Shown: one piece after another, positions 34,662 to 43,376 of the stretch
How positions within the stretch are numbered: position 1 is the first letter of the stretch
How the letters are laid out: every line of letters starts with the position of its first letter
DNA from: Ectothiorhodospiraceae bacterium
GTDB taxonomy: Bacteria; Pseudomonadota; Gammaproteobacteria; Nitrococcales; Aquisalimonadaceae
Length of the DNA: 43,376 bases
NCBI GenBank assembly: GCA_020831885.1
Contig: JAFIFU010000029.1
Span: forward strand, 1 to 43,376
Reading direction: 5' to 3'
The notes under the pieces: model-generated
Databases searched by the model: none
What the model was told of the DNA's origin: nothing
Seen by the model: only the letters and a program-made list of their open reading frames with translations
Program-made: the position numbers and the translations under genes

Positions 34662-34691
34662 ATATTAGCACTCTGGGCGTTAGAGTGCTAA
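34662..34691 (-). promoter_or_regulatory. Candidate sigma-70 promoter of rpoH
   Basis: On the minus strand TTAGCA (34691-34686) and TAATAT (34667-34662) are 18 nt apart, placing the start near 34655 and a leader of about 27 nt. Both hexamers overlap the CIRCE inverted repeat, as expected for a repressed promoter. Confidence 0.55.
34665..34691. promoter_or_regulatory. CIRCE operator (HrcA site) upstream of rpoH
   Basis: TTAGCACTC-N9-GAGTGCTAA, an exact match to the CIRCE consensus including the 9-bp spacer. It stands 37 bp upstream of the rpoH ATG. HrcA is the known repressor of CIRCE. hrcA is not in this window. Confidence 0.92.
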
Positions 34692-34775
34692 ATCCGGCAC
34701 CGGTTCCCGGCGGGTTGCGTACCCTTTCGAGGCCACAGGCCCCCGGGCGCGGGAAAAGCCCGAACGTCAACCCGG

Positions 34776-35696
34776 CTAGCGCGGCTCCACCGCCGAAAGA
34801 TGCCGCCCCACTGCAAGCCATGAACCCAGCAGGCCCAGCAGCATGCCGCACAGCAACACCCACCCAATGCCACCGGCGCCGAGCCCCTGAAGCAGCGGAC
34901 CGGCATCGTACAGCCTGGACAACTCTCTGGCTGGCCCCACCAGCGCAGCCCGCCCCGCCTCCACCAGCACCACCGCCAGCACACCCCCACCCAGTCCGTA
35001 CCATATCCCCTCGTAGAGAAACGGCCGCCGGATGAACGCATTCGTTGCCCCGATCAGCTTGGCGATGACGATCTCCTCGCGGCGGTTCTCGATGGCAAGC
35101 CGGGTGGTGTTGCCGACCACCAACACCACGGTCAGTGCCAGCAAGACCGCCACCAGCCAGATGCCGCGCCGGACCAGTTCCATGATGGCCTGCAGCCGCT
35201 GGACCCATTCAAGATCCAGTCGCGCCTGCTCCACCCCCTCGTACCCGCGCAATTCGTCCAGCAGGTGTTCCAGGTCCGCAGCCGGCAGCTCCGCCTGTGG
35301 CGTCACCACGATCAGGGGCGGTAGCGGATTGTCATCCAGCAGTTCCAGTGTCGCCTCCATGCGCCCCAGGGTCCGGAACTCTTCCAGTGCCTCCTCCGGT
35401 GTGATGACCCGGGTGTGACGGATTCGGGCATGGCCGGCCAGTTCATCCGCCATGGCCCGGTAGGCGGGCTCATCCAACCCGACGCCCAGGAACAGTGAGA
35501 TACGGGTGCCGCGATCCCAGTCCCCCGCCGCGTTTTCGATGTTCTGCAGCAGCAGCATGAACACGGTGGGCAAGGCCAGCGCGATACCAAGCACGGCCGC
35601 CGTCATGCCACTGGCCAGACGGGTACGGCTCAGGCGCCCGAGGGCTCCAAGACCGGCGCGCACGTGATCCGCGGCCCAGGCGCGCAGTCGGTTCAT
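34776..35696 (-). CDS. ftsX: Cell division protein FtsX
   Basis: A 306-residue inner-membrane partner of FtsE; together they act at the septum to activate peptidoglycan hydrolases. The topology is typical: an N-terminal membrane helix (about 30-52), a periplasmic domain (about 55-175) with VITPEEALEEFRTLG, then three helices (about 180-300). The cytoplasmic coupling segment NRREEIVIAKLIGATNAFIRRPFLYEG is strongly conserved in FtsX. The start overlaps the ftsE stop by 4 bp. Confidence 0.94.
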   Translation of the reverse strand: MNRLRAWAADHVRAGLGALGRLSRTRLASGMTAAVLGIALALPTVFMLLLQNIENAAGDWDRGTRISLFLGVGLDEPAYRAMADELAGHARIRHTRVITPEEALEEFRTLGRMEATLELLDDNPLPPLIVVTPQAELPAADLEHLLDELRGYEGVEQARLDLEWVQRLQAIMELVRRGIWLVAVLLALTVVLVVGNTTRLAIENRREEIVIAKLIGATNAFIRRPFLYEGIWYGLGGGVLAVVLVEAGRAALVGPARELSRLYDAGPLLQGLGAGGIGWVLLCGMLLGLLGSWLAVGRHLSAVEPR

Positions 35697-36385
35697 GCGG
35701 CCACCCCGGCAACGCGATCCTCCACCAGCCGCCCGTCCCGCAAGACCAGATTGCGCTGCCGCATGCGTTCGATCAGGGCCAGGTCATGGGTGGCGATCAC
35801 CGTGGTCATCCCCACCCGGTTGAACTGCTCGAACAACCGCATGATCTCCTCTGAGAGGGCGGGATCCAGATTACCGGTCGGTTCGTCCGCCAGCAGGATG
35901 GGCGGCCGCGTGACCACCGCTCGCGCGATACCGACACGCTGCTGCTCGCCACCGGAGAGCATCACCGGATAGACGCGCTCCTTGCCGAGCAGGCCCACCT
36001 TGTCCAGTGCCGCCCGCACACGGCGCCCCACCTCACGATGGGACAGGCCGACGATCACCAGTGGCAAGGCCACGTTGTCGAAAACAGTGCGATCCATCAG
36101 CAGGCGGTGATCCTGGAAGATCATCCCGATCCGGCGGCGCAGATAGGGTATGCGTCGCGCGCCCAGGTGCGCCAGATCAACACCGGCCACCAGAACCTGG
36201 CCGCTACTGGGTCTCTCCAGCAGGGGGATGAGCTTCAGCAGGGTGCTCTTGCCGGCGCCGGAATGGCCGGTCAGGAACACCATCTCCCCGCGGCCGATGG
36301 AGAAGCTCAGGCCCGACAGCGCCTCATGACCGCCCGGGTAGCGCTTGCTGACCTGCTCGAATCGGATGATCGGTGTACCGCCCAC
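35693..36385 (-). CDS. ftsE: Cell division ATP-binding protein FtsE
   Basis: A 230-residue ABC ATPase. Walker A is GHSGAGKST (about 40-48), the signature is LSGGEQQR, Walker [13 protein letters not shown], and the H-loop is VIATHD. FtsE-specific segments include [20 protein letters not shown]. The start codon is GTG (36385-36383), 7 bp after the ftsY stop; no in-frame ATG lies nearby that preserves the N-terminal strand. Probably translated with ftsY and ftsX. Confidence 0.95.
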   Translation of the reverse strand: MGGTPIIRFEQVSKRYPGGHEALSGLSFSIGRGEMVFLTGHSGAGKSTLLKLIPLLERPSSGQVLVAGVDLAHLGARRIPYLRRRIGMIFQDHRLLMDRTVFDNVALPLVIVGLSHREVGRRVRAALDKVGLLGKERVYPVMLSGGEQQRVGIARAVVTRPPILLADEPTGNLDPALSEEIMRLFEQFNRVGMTTVIATHDLALIERMRQRNLVLRDGRLVEDRVAGVAA

Positions 36386-36392
36386 GGCGTTC

Positions 36393-37403
36393 TCAGGCTG
36401 CCTCGTCCGGGTTCAGGGCATCGCCCAGCAACGCATCGACGAATTCCTCGGCGTGGAACGGACGTAAATCCTCCAGACTCTCCCCGACGCCGATGAACCG
36501 GATCGGCACACCCAGCTTCTCGGCGATGGCAAAGATCACGCCTCCCTTGGCCGTTCCGTCCAGCTTGGTGAGCACGATTCCGGTCACTCCCACGGCCTCA
36601 TGAAAATGTCTAGCCTGGGACAACGCGTTCTGGCCGGTGCCGGCATCGAGCACCAGCAAGGTCTCATGGGGTGCCGATTCATCCAGCTTCGCCATGACCC
36701 GCTTGACCTTCTTCAACTCTTCCATCAGGTTGCTCTGGGTGTGCAGACGGCCGGCCGTATCCGCCAGCAGCACGTCCATTCCCCGGGCCCGGGCACCCTG
36801 GAGCGCATCGAAGATCACCGAGGCGGAATCGGCACCGGTATGCTGTGCCACCACGGGAATGCCGCTACGCTCCCCCCAGCGTTGCAACTGCTCCACCGCC
36901 GCGGCTCGGAACGTATCCCCGGCAGCCAGCATCACCTCCTGCCCCTGACCCTTCCACAGACTCGCCAGCTTACCAATGGTGGTGGTCTTGCCCACGCCGT
37001 TCACGCCCACGGTCAGGACCACGAACGGCCGGCGGGACGGATCCGGCAGCAGGGGCCGCTCGCAAGGCGCCAGAATCGCGATCATGTCCTCCCGCAGCGC
37101 CTGCATCAGCGCGTGCATGTCACCCAGCTCGCGACGGTGCACACGGCGGGTGAGGTTGTCGATGATGCGCGTGGTCGCCTCCACACCCACATCCGCCATC
37201 AGCAGACGCGTTTCCAGCTCATCCAGCAATTCCTCGTCGATGGCCTTCTTGCCGAGAAAAGCGCCGCTCAGCCCTTCGGTCAACCCGCTTCCTGTCTTGC
37301 CAAGGCGCTCCCGGAGGCGGGCGAAAAACCCCTTGCCCGATGCTTCCTCCGACGGCTTCTGCCCGTCTTCGCCGCTTTTGCCGCGTTTCCTGAAACCTAA
37401 CAT
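36393..37403 (-). CDS. ftsY: Signal recognition particle receptor FtsY
   Basis: A 336-residue SRP receptor GTPase that docks ribosome-SRP complexes at the membrane. The charged N-terminal A domain is short (about 1-30, Lys/Glu-rich), followed by N domain helices and the G domain with [35 protein letters not shown] and [10 protein letters not shown]. It ends [14 protein letters not shown]. The start is uncertain: ATG 37403 ([10 protein letters not shown]) is preferred; GTG 37418 is in frame but neither has a clear ribosome site. First gene of the ftsYEX unit, divergent from the M16 peptidase genes. Confidence 0.94.
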   Translation of the reverse strand: MLGFRKRGKSGEDGQKPSEEASGKGFFARLRERLGKTGSGLTEGLSGAFLGKKAIDEELLDELETRLLMADVGVEATTRIIDNLTRRVHRRELGDMHALMQALREDMIAILAPCERPLLPDPSRRPFVVLTVGVNGVGKTTTIGKLASLWKGQGQEVMLAAGDTFRAAAVEQLQRWGERSGIPVVAQHTGADSASVIFDALQGARARGMDVLLADTAGRLHTQSNLMEELKKVKRVMAKLDESAPHETLLVLDAGTGQNALSQARHFHEAVGVTGIVLTKLDGTAKGGVIFAIAEKLGVPIRFIGVGESLEDLRPFHAEEFVDALLGDALNPDEAA

Positions 37404-37518
37404 GAGGACTGTGGTCACTAGTGGCTGTAGGGTTTGCGTATCCTACCACTGTACCGGCAAGCGGCTAAGATGCGATCCGCGAGCCCCCGTTCAACCACAA
37501 CGGCACTGTACGGAGCCT

Positions 37519-38901
37519 ATGAAAACCCAGATCACCAGAATCGCCGTACTGGCGCTGTCACTCCTTGCGACGCCCCTCATGGCGGAACCACGCATCCAGC
37601 AATTTTCCCTGGACAACGGCATGGAGCTGATTGTCCGCGTGGACCAGCGGGCGCCGGTTGTTGTCTCCCAGCTCTGGTTCCCTGTGGGCTCCAGCCACGA
37701 ACCCACAGGGCTCACCGGCATCTCCCACGTGCTGGAACACATGATGTTCAAGGGCACCGAAAACCGCCCCACCGGCGAGTTCTCGCGCATTATCGCCCGC
37801 GAGGGCGGGCGCCAGAACGCGTTTACCGGCCGGGATTTCACCGCCTACTTCGAGCAGCTTGGCGCCGACCGGCTGGAGATCGCCTTCGAGCTGGGCGCGG
37901 ATCGGCTGGCGAACATCCGTTTCGACGAGGACGAGTTCCGGCGGGAGATGGAAGTGGTCCACGAGGAGCGCCGCCTGCGGGTGGACGACAACCCCATGGG
38001 CGTGGCGCGGGAGCGCTTCAACGCACTGGCGTGGACCTCCAGCCCGTATCGCCACCCCATTATCGGCTGGCGGAGCGATCTGGATCAGCTCGATCTGGAC
38101 GATGTCCGGGAATGGTACGAACGCTGGTACGGCGTGAACAATGCCGTGCTGGTGGTGGTGGGGGATGTGGATCCGGACGCGGTCCATGAACTGGCGCAAC
38201 GGTACTACGGACCGTTGCAGCCACGCCCGACACCAACGGAACGCGCCCAGCCGGAAGTGACACCCCTCGGCGAGAAACGCGGGACGGTGCATGTGGCACG
38301 GGCGCAGCCCTACCTGATGATGGGTTACAAGGTGCCTTCGCTGGAAACGGCGGCGGACGCCACGGACGCCTATGCGCTGAGCCTGCTCAGCAGCATTCTG
38401 GATGGCGGCGCCAGCACCCGTCTGCCGGACCGTCTGGTTCGTGGTGAGGAGTTGGCGGCCGGCGTATCCGCCGGCTACTCCCCCATCACCCGACTGGACA
38501 CCCAGTTCATGCTGGAAGGTCGCCCCAGTGACGGCACGGAGCTGGACGCGCTGGAGCAGGCGTTCCGGGACCAGGTCCGGGACATCATCGACAACGGCGT
38601 CACCCGGGAGGAACTGGAACGCGCCCGGATCCAGGCGCGGGCCGACCACGTCTACCGACTGGATTCCCTGTTCTACCAGGCCATGGAGATCGGCATGCTG
38701 GAGACCGTGGGCATCGGCTGGGAGGCCATGCTGGCCTTCGAGGAAGCCCTGGAGACAGTCACGGCGGAACAGATCCAGGAGGCCGCCGCGCGCTATCTGC
38801 GTGATGATCGCCTGACCGTGCTCCATCTGCTGCCGGCGAAGGAACAGGAGACGCCGCCGGCGATTCCGTCACCGGTTCCGGAAGCCGACCGAACCGAATG
38901 A
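37519..38901 (+). CDS. M16 family zinc metallopeptidase (active subunit)
   Basis: A 460-residue predicted periplasmic peptidase with a signal peptide (MKTQITRIAVLALSLLATPL, cleavage near MAE). The inverted zinc motif HVLEH has His70, Glu73 and His74, with Glu150 in VVHEERR as the fourth ligand at the usual 77-residue spacing. The second conserved region RDFTAYFEQ and the LMMGYKVP domain are present. ATG 37519 has CGGAGCCT ahead; a longer upstream frame lacks conservation. The catalytically defective partner gene overlaps its stop by 4 bp, so they probably form a heterodimer. Confidence 0.92.
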   Translation: MKTQITRIAVLALSLLATPLMAEPRIQQFSLDNGMELIVRVDQRAPVVVSQLWFPVGSSHEPTGLTGISHVLEHMMFKGTENRPTGEFSRIIAREGGRQNAFTGRDFTAYFEQLGADRLEIAFELGADRLANIRFDEDEFRREMEVVHEERRLRVDDNPMGVARERFNALAWTSSPYRHPIIGWRSDLDQLDLDDVREWYERWYGVNNAVLVVVGDVDPDAVHELAQRYYGPLQPRPTPTERAQPEVTPLGEKRGTVHVARAQPYLMMGYKVPSLETAADATDAYALSLLSSILDGGASTRLPDRLVRGEELAAGVSAGYSPITRLDTQFMLEGRPSDGTELDALEQAFRDQVRDIIDNGVTREELERARIQARADHVYRLDSLFYQAMEIGMLETVGIGWEAMLAFEEALETVTAEQIQEAAARYLRDDRLTVLHLLPAKEQETPPAIPSPVPEADRTE

Positions 38902-40238
38902 TCCCGACCACCATGCGCGAGACTGCGATGCTGCGACATATCATTATTCTCACCTGTCTGTTCTGCGCGGCACCGCTGGCTGCGGCCGGCGGCCCCGTCA
39001 TTCAGCAGTGGACCACTGACCGGGGGCTCGATGTGCATTTCGTGCGCACCGACAGCCTGCCTTTGGTGGACATACAGCTCACCTTCGACGCGGGCAGCGC
39101 CCGTGACGGCGACACCCCCGGACTGGCCCGGCTGACCAGCCGCATGCTCACCCAGGGTGCCGCCGGCAAGGATGCCGCCGAGCTGGCCCGGGCGTTCGAG
39201 GACCAGGGAGCGCGCTATGCCACGGAAAGCGGCCGTGATACGGCAAGCATCAGCCTGCGCAGCCTGAACGCTCCACGCACGCTGAGCCGTTCCGTGGACA
39301 CCCTGGCACGCATGGCGGGACAGCCGGATTTTCCCGAGGCAGCCCTGGAACGGGAACGCCGGCGGATGCTGGTCTCCCTGCAAACCGGCCGCCAGAACCC
39401 TGGTTCGGTGGCCCAGGAGGCGTTCTGGGCGGCCCTGTATCCCGACCACCCGTACGGCAGTCCGCCCGGCGGCACCGAGGAGAGCCTGCAGGCCATCACG
39501 CGGGATGATCTCAAGGCCTTCCATCAGCGTTACTACGGCATTGCCAACGCCGGTCTGGCCATCGTCGGCGACATCAGCCGCGCCGAGGCGGAACAGATCG
39601 CCCTGCACCTGGAACAGGCCCTGCCACAGGGGCAGCGCGCCGAACCGCTTCCTGCCGCTCCGCGACCGGAGGGCGGCCGGGAAGTGCGCATCAGTTTTCC
39701 GTCCAGCCAGACCCATATCCTGATCGGGCAACCCGCCTACGCCCGGGGTGACGAGCGCCACTTCCCCCTGTTCGTGGGCAACCACATCCTCGGCGGCAGC
39801 GGCCTGGTCTCACGGCTGGCCATCGCCTTCCGGGAGGAGCGGGGGCTCTCCTACAGCGTCTCCAGCGGGTTCAGCCCCATGGTGGCGGCCGGCCCGTTCC
39901 GCATCAGCACCCAAGTGCGCAGCGACCGCACGGACGAGGCGCGGGACACCATACGGGACCTGCTGGAGGATCTTCGGGACAACGGCCCCACCGAGGACGA
40001 ACTGGATGATGCGATCAGGCATATCACCGGCAGCTTCCCGCTGAATCTGGACAGCAACAGCAAGATCGCCAGCCTGGTGGCCACCATCGGTTTCCACGGA
40101 CTGCCGACGGACTATCTGGACACCTTCCCGGAACGCATCAGATCAGTGAACGCCACAGAGGTGCGTGACAGCCTGCGGCAGACCGTGGACCCGGAGCAAC
40201 TGATCACGGTCATCGTCGGCCCGGACGCGGACGACTGA
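38898..40238 (+). CDS. M16 family peptidase-like protein (inactive partner)
   Basis: A 446-residue protein with the M16 fold. A signal peptide follows a polar start (hydrophobic core about 15-30). At the place of the HxxEH motif the sequence reads GLARLTSRMLTQGA, without histidines, so it should not bind zinc or cleave peptides itself. The substrate-binding RY motif side is represented by FREERGLSYSVSSGF, as in the inactive subunits of M16B heterodimers. The ATGA overlap with the active gene indicates coupling. Starts at 38913 or 38928 are also possible. Confidence 0.9.
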   Translation: MIPTTMRETAMLRHIIILTCLFCAAPLAAAGGPVIQQWTTDRGLDVHFVRTDSLPLVDIQLTFDAGSARDGDTPGLARLTSRMLTQGAAGKDAAELARAFEDQGARYATESGRDTASISLRSLNAPRTLSRSVDTLARMAGQPDFPEAALERERRRMLVSLQTGRQNPGSVAQEAFWAALYPDHPYGSPPGGTEESLQAITRDDLKAFHQRYYGIANAGLAIVGDISRAEAEQIALHLEQALPQGQRAEPLPAAPRPEGGREVRISFPSSQTHILIGQPAYARGDERHFPLFVGNHILGGSGLVSRLAIAFREERGLSYSVSSGFSPMVAAGPFRISTQVRSDRTDEARDTIRDLLEDLRDNGPTEDELDDAIRHITGSFPLNLDSNSKIASLVATIGFHGLPTDYLDTFPERIRSVNATEVRDSLRQTVDPEQLITVIVGPDADD

Positions 40239-40312
40239 GAACCCGGGCACTCCTGTTGCCGGGCCGATGCGGGATCCGGTAGGCTTCCGCCACCGGAACG
40301 GGGGGCGAGGAC

Positions 40313-41444
<1,132 letters not shown>

Positions 41445-41481
41445 TACCCGGTTCGTACACGCCCGTGTAGAGGGGGGTCAC

Positions 41482-43212
41482 ATGCTCACACGATGGCTGG
41501 CTGCGGCACTGGTTCTGATCGCGCTGACCGGCCCGGCCGGGGCCGGTGATCCCCGCCCGCTTCCACCGGAGCCCGCGGTGGCCACGGCGCACCCCCTGGC
41601 CACCCAGGCGGCCCTGGACATTCTCGAGGCGGGCGGTAACGCGTTCGACGCCGCCGTTGCCGCCACCGCTGCCCTGGCTGTGGTGGAACCCTACGGCTCA
41701 GGCATCGGCGGCGGCGGCTTCTGGCTCCTGCATCGCGAGGCGGATGATTTCCAGGTGATGGTGGACGGGCGGGAAACCGCTCCTGGCGCAGCCCATCGCG
41801 ACATGTACCTGGATGACGATGGCGAGGTCCGCAGCCGCCTGTCCCTGGACGGCCCTCTTGCCGCAGCAATCCCCGGCACACCTGCCGCGCTGGCCCACAT
41901 CACGGAGCATTACGGCCGTCTGAGCCTGGCCGAGAATCTGGCGCCCGCCATCCGGCACGCACGGGAAGGCTTTCGCGTCGGCTCCCACTATCGTCGGATG
42001 GCCCGCTTTCGACAGGACGCCCTGCGGGCGTCTCCCCAGGCACGTGCCATCATGCTGAAGGAGGGCGAGGTTCCCGAGCTGGGGTACGTGCTACGGCAAC
42101 CGGATCTCGCCGGGACCCTGGAGCAACTGGTGGAGCACGGCGCCGACGGCTTCTACCGCGGCGAGGTGGCCGAGCGGCTGGTACGTGGCATGCGCAATGC
42201 CGGCGGCATCTGGACGCTGGAGGACCTGGAGACGTACCGGCTGGTGGAACGCGAGCCGGTACGCTTCCAGTACCACGACATGACCATCACGGCGGCGTCG
42301 CTGCCTTCCGCAGGGGGCATCGCGCTGGCGACCATGCTTCAGATTCTTGAGCCCTTCGATCTGCAGGCGATGGGACCGGCGGGTCGCATACACCTCACGG
42401 TTGAAGCCATGCGACGGGCCTACCGCGACCGTCACGTTTATCTGGGCGACCCGGATTTCGTCCACGTACCCGTGGAACGCCTGGTCAGTCGTGAGCATGC
42501 CGACCGGCTGCGTGAGGGCCTACGGGTGGACCGCGCCACACCCAGCGCGTCACTGGACGTCCACGGCGACGAGGGCGAGGACACAACCCACTTCTCCATT
42601 ATCGACCAGGAGGGCAACCGGGTTGCCGCCACCTTGTCCATCAACTACCCGTTCGGTTCCGGCTTCATACCCGCGGGCACCGGTGTGCTGCTCAACAACG
42701 AAATGGACGACTTCGCCAGCCAGCCAGGCAAACCCAATGCCTACGGCCTGGTGGGTGGCGAGAGAAACGCTATCGAGCCGGGCAAACGCCCGCTATCGAG
42801 CATGACCCCCGTGTTCATCGAGGATAGTGAACGTGTGGGCATCCTCGGGAGCCCGGGCGGCAGCCGGATCATCACCCAGGTCCTGCTGGGCATCCTGCAC
42901 TTCGCCGATGGCAGGGAGCCCCATGAATGGGTGAGCGCCCCGCGATACCATCACCAGTATCTGCCGGACCGGATTCAACACGAACCCGGTGCCATCACGG
43001 TGGAGATCCGCCGGGAGCTGGTGGATCGGGGCCATCGTGTGGTTCCCATGACGCGGGAGTACGGCGACATGCAGGCGGTGCTCTGGAATATTCCCGAAAA
43101 CCGCGTTGTGGCCGCCAGCGACCCGCGGGGCGGGGGCCTGGCGGTGCCGTACGGTACGCGGGACGAGGAGGCGGCCGGCGTTGATAACCCGGAAAGCGCT
43201 CAGGGTGACTAA
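41482..43212 (+). CDS. ggt: Gamma-glutamyltransferase
   Basis: A 576-residue Ntn-hydrolase that cleaves gamma-glutamyl bonds of glutathione. It has a signal peptide (MLTRWLAAALVLIALTGPAG, cleavage near AGA) for periplasmic export. The autoprocessing nucleophile is predicted as Thr368 in GEDTTHFSI. Substrate residues are seen in GRETAPGA, PLSSMTP and LGSPGGSRI, and the lid-loop segment MDDFASQPGKPNAYGL is present. Length matches the E. coli enzyme (580). It follows coaD by 37 bp on the same strand, an unusual but not unexpected neighbour. Confidence 0.95.
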   Translation: MLTRWLAAALVLIALTGPAGAGDPRPLPPEPAVATAHPLATQAALDILEAGGNAFDAAVAATAALAVVEPYGSGIGGGGFWLLHREADDFQVMVDGRETAPGAAHRDMYLDDDGEVRSRLSLDGPLAAAIPGTPAALAHITEHYGRLSLAENLAPAIRHAREGFRVGSHYRRMARFRQDALRASPQARAIMLKEGEVPELGYVLRQPDLAGTLEQLVEHGADGFYRGEVAERLVRGMRNAGGIWTLEDLETYRLVEREPVRFQYHDMTITAASLPSAGGIALATMLQILEPFDLQAMGPAGRIHLTVEAMRRAYRDRHVYLGDPDFVHVPVERLVSREHADRLREGLRVDRATPSASLDVHGDEGEDTTHFSIIDQEGNRVAATLSINYPFGSGFIPAGTGVLLNNEMDDFASQPGKPNAYGLVGGERNAIEPGKRPLSSMTPVFIEDSERVGILGSPGGSRIITQVLLGILHFADGREPHEWVSAPRYHHQYLPDRIQHEPGAITVEIRRELVDRGHRVVPMTREYGDMQAVLWNIPENRVVAASDPRGGGLAVPYGTRDEEAAGVDNPESAQGD

Positions 43213-43242
43213 CCGTCCGGGAACCCGGTGCGCGACCTCGGG

Positions 43243-43376
43243 TCAGGCCCAGGTATCCACCCGGGAGCGCGGCGGATCCTCCGGCTGGGGCGGATCCCCG
43301 GGAAGCCCACGGGGGCGGCCGGGCCGGGGGGTGGGGCGCCGGCCCGCCATTCCGGGCACCGACCCCTGGGGGGCGC
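43243..43376 (-). CDS. Possible C-terminal end of an unidentified gene, truncated by the window
   Basis: On the minus strand a frame is open from the right edge to TGA at 43245-43243, giving at least 44 residues. It is very rich in Pro, Arg and Gly, with SVPGMAGRRPTPRPG and a tail ending RVDTWA. It looks like a disordered C-terminal tail. High GC makes such frames common, so this is weak. It converges with ggt. Confidence 0.3.
   Translation of the reverse strand, partial: APQGSVPGMAGRRPTPRPGRPRGLPGDPPQPEDPPRSRVDTWA

Noticed and set aside
37558-38826. A 422-codon open frame antisense to the M16 peptidase gene
   Set aside because: Mirror frame of a conserved peptidase with an intact HxxEH motif; no recognisable domain.

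Overview
The window is a high-GC, densely coding chromosomal segment. Gene content and gene neighbourhoods (rpoH-ftsX-ftsE-ftsY beside two M16 peptidases, rsmD and coaD; a ctaC-ctaD-ctaG-ctaE oxidase cluster facing SURF1-CtaA-CtaB; fabA-fabB) point to a Gammaproteobacterium. A Chromatiales/Ectothiorhodospiraceae-type or related halophile/alkaliphile is my best guess; this is inference, as there is no rRNA gene to confirm it. I see no phage, IS element, CRISPR array, tRNA or rRNA in the window.

Layout. (1) 1-2725: 3'-truncated prfC (RF3), then a YcgN-like Cys-cluster protein and a DUF938 methyltransferase. (2) 2740-6381: a two-component system (HAMP histidine kinase plus NtrC-type sigma-54 activator) divergent from a secreted DUF4168 protein. 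The gap holds a perfect 19-bp palindrome and a good -24/-12 promoter pointing at the DUF4168 gene. (3) 6492-9044: fabA, fabB (unsaturated fatty acids) and an OmpA-type lipoprotein. (4) 9046-17834: aerobic respiration, with heme A synthesis (CtaB, CtaA), a thioredoxin-like assembly protein, SURF1, DUF2909, then a caa3-type cytochrome oxidase operon (DUF2244-CtaC-CtaD-43 aa ORF-CtaG-CtaE). (5) 17948-25533: bioC/comF, an AlkK-type acyl-CoA ligase, an AzgA-type purine permease, and a LysR/azoreductase/pirin group. (6) 25586-30186: DUF2845 protein, thioesterase, amidase, NUDIX, GST, PaaI-type thioesterase. (7) 30244-33682: queC-queE-queD operon (queuosine precursor), bactofilin and a degenerate methyltransferase-like protein. 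(8) 33762-43212: rpoH under a perfect CIRCE operator, ftsYEX, an active/inactive M16 peptidase pair, rsmD, coaD and ggt. The right edge may cut a further minus-strand gene.

Most genes are conserved and I found no wholly new multi-gene system. The points most worth following are regulatory or structural: (a) a dispersed ~91-bp imperfect palindrome present twice (21493-21583 and 32239-32329) with gapless ~82% identity and compensatory arm changes, which looks like an ERIC-type intergenic element; (b) a consensus HrcA/CIRCE operator overlapping the probable rpoH promoter, putting one heat-shock regulator under another; (c) the self-contained sigma-54 circuit HK/RR -> DUF4168; (d) a REP-like nested palindrome whose outer arm lies inside a thioesterase coding sequence.
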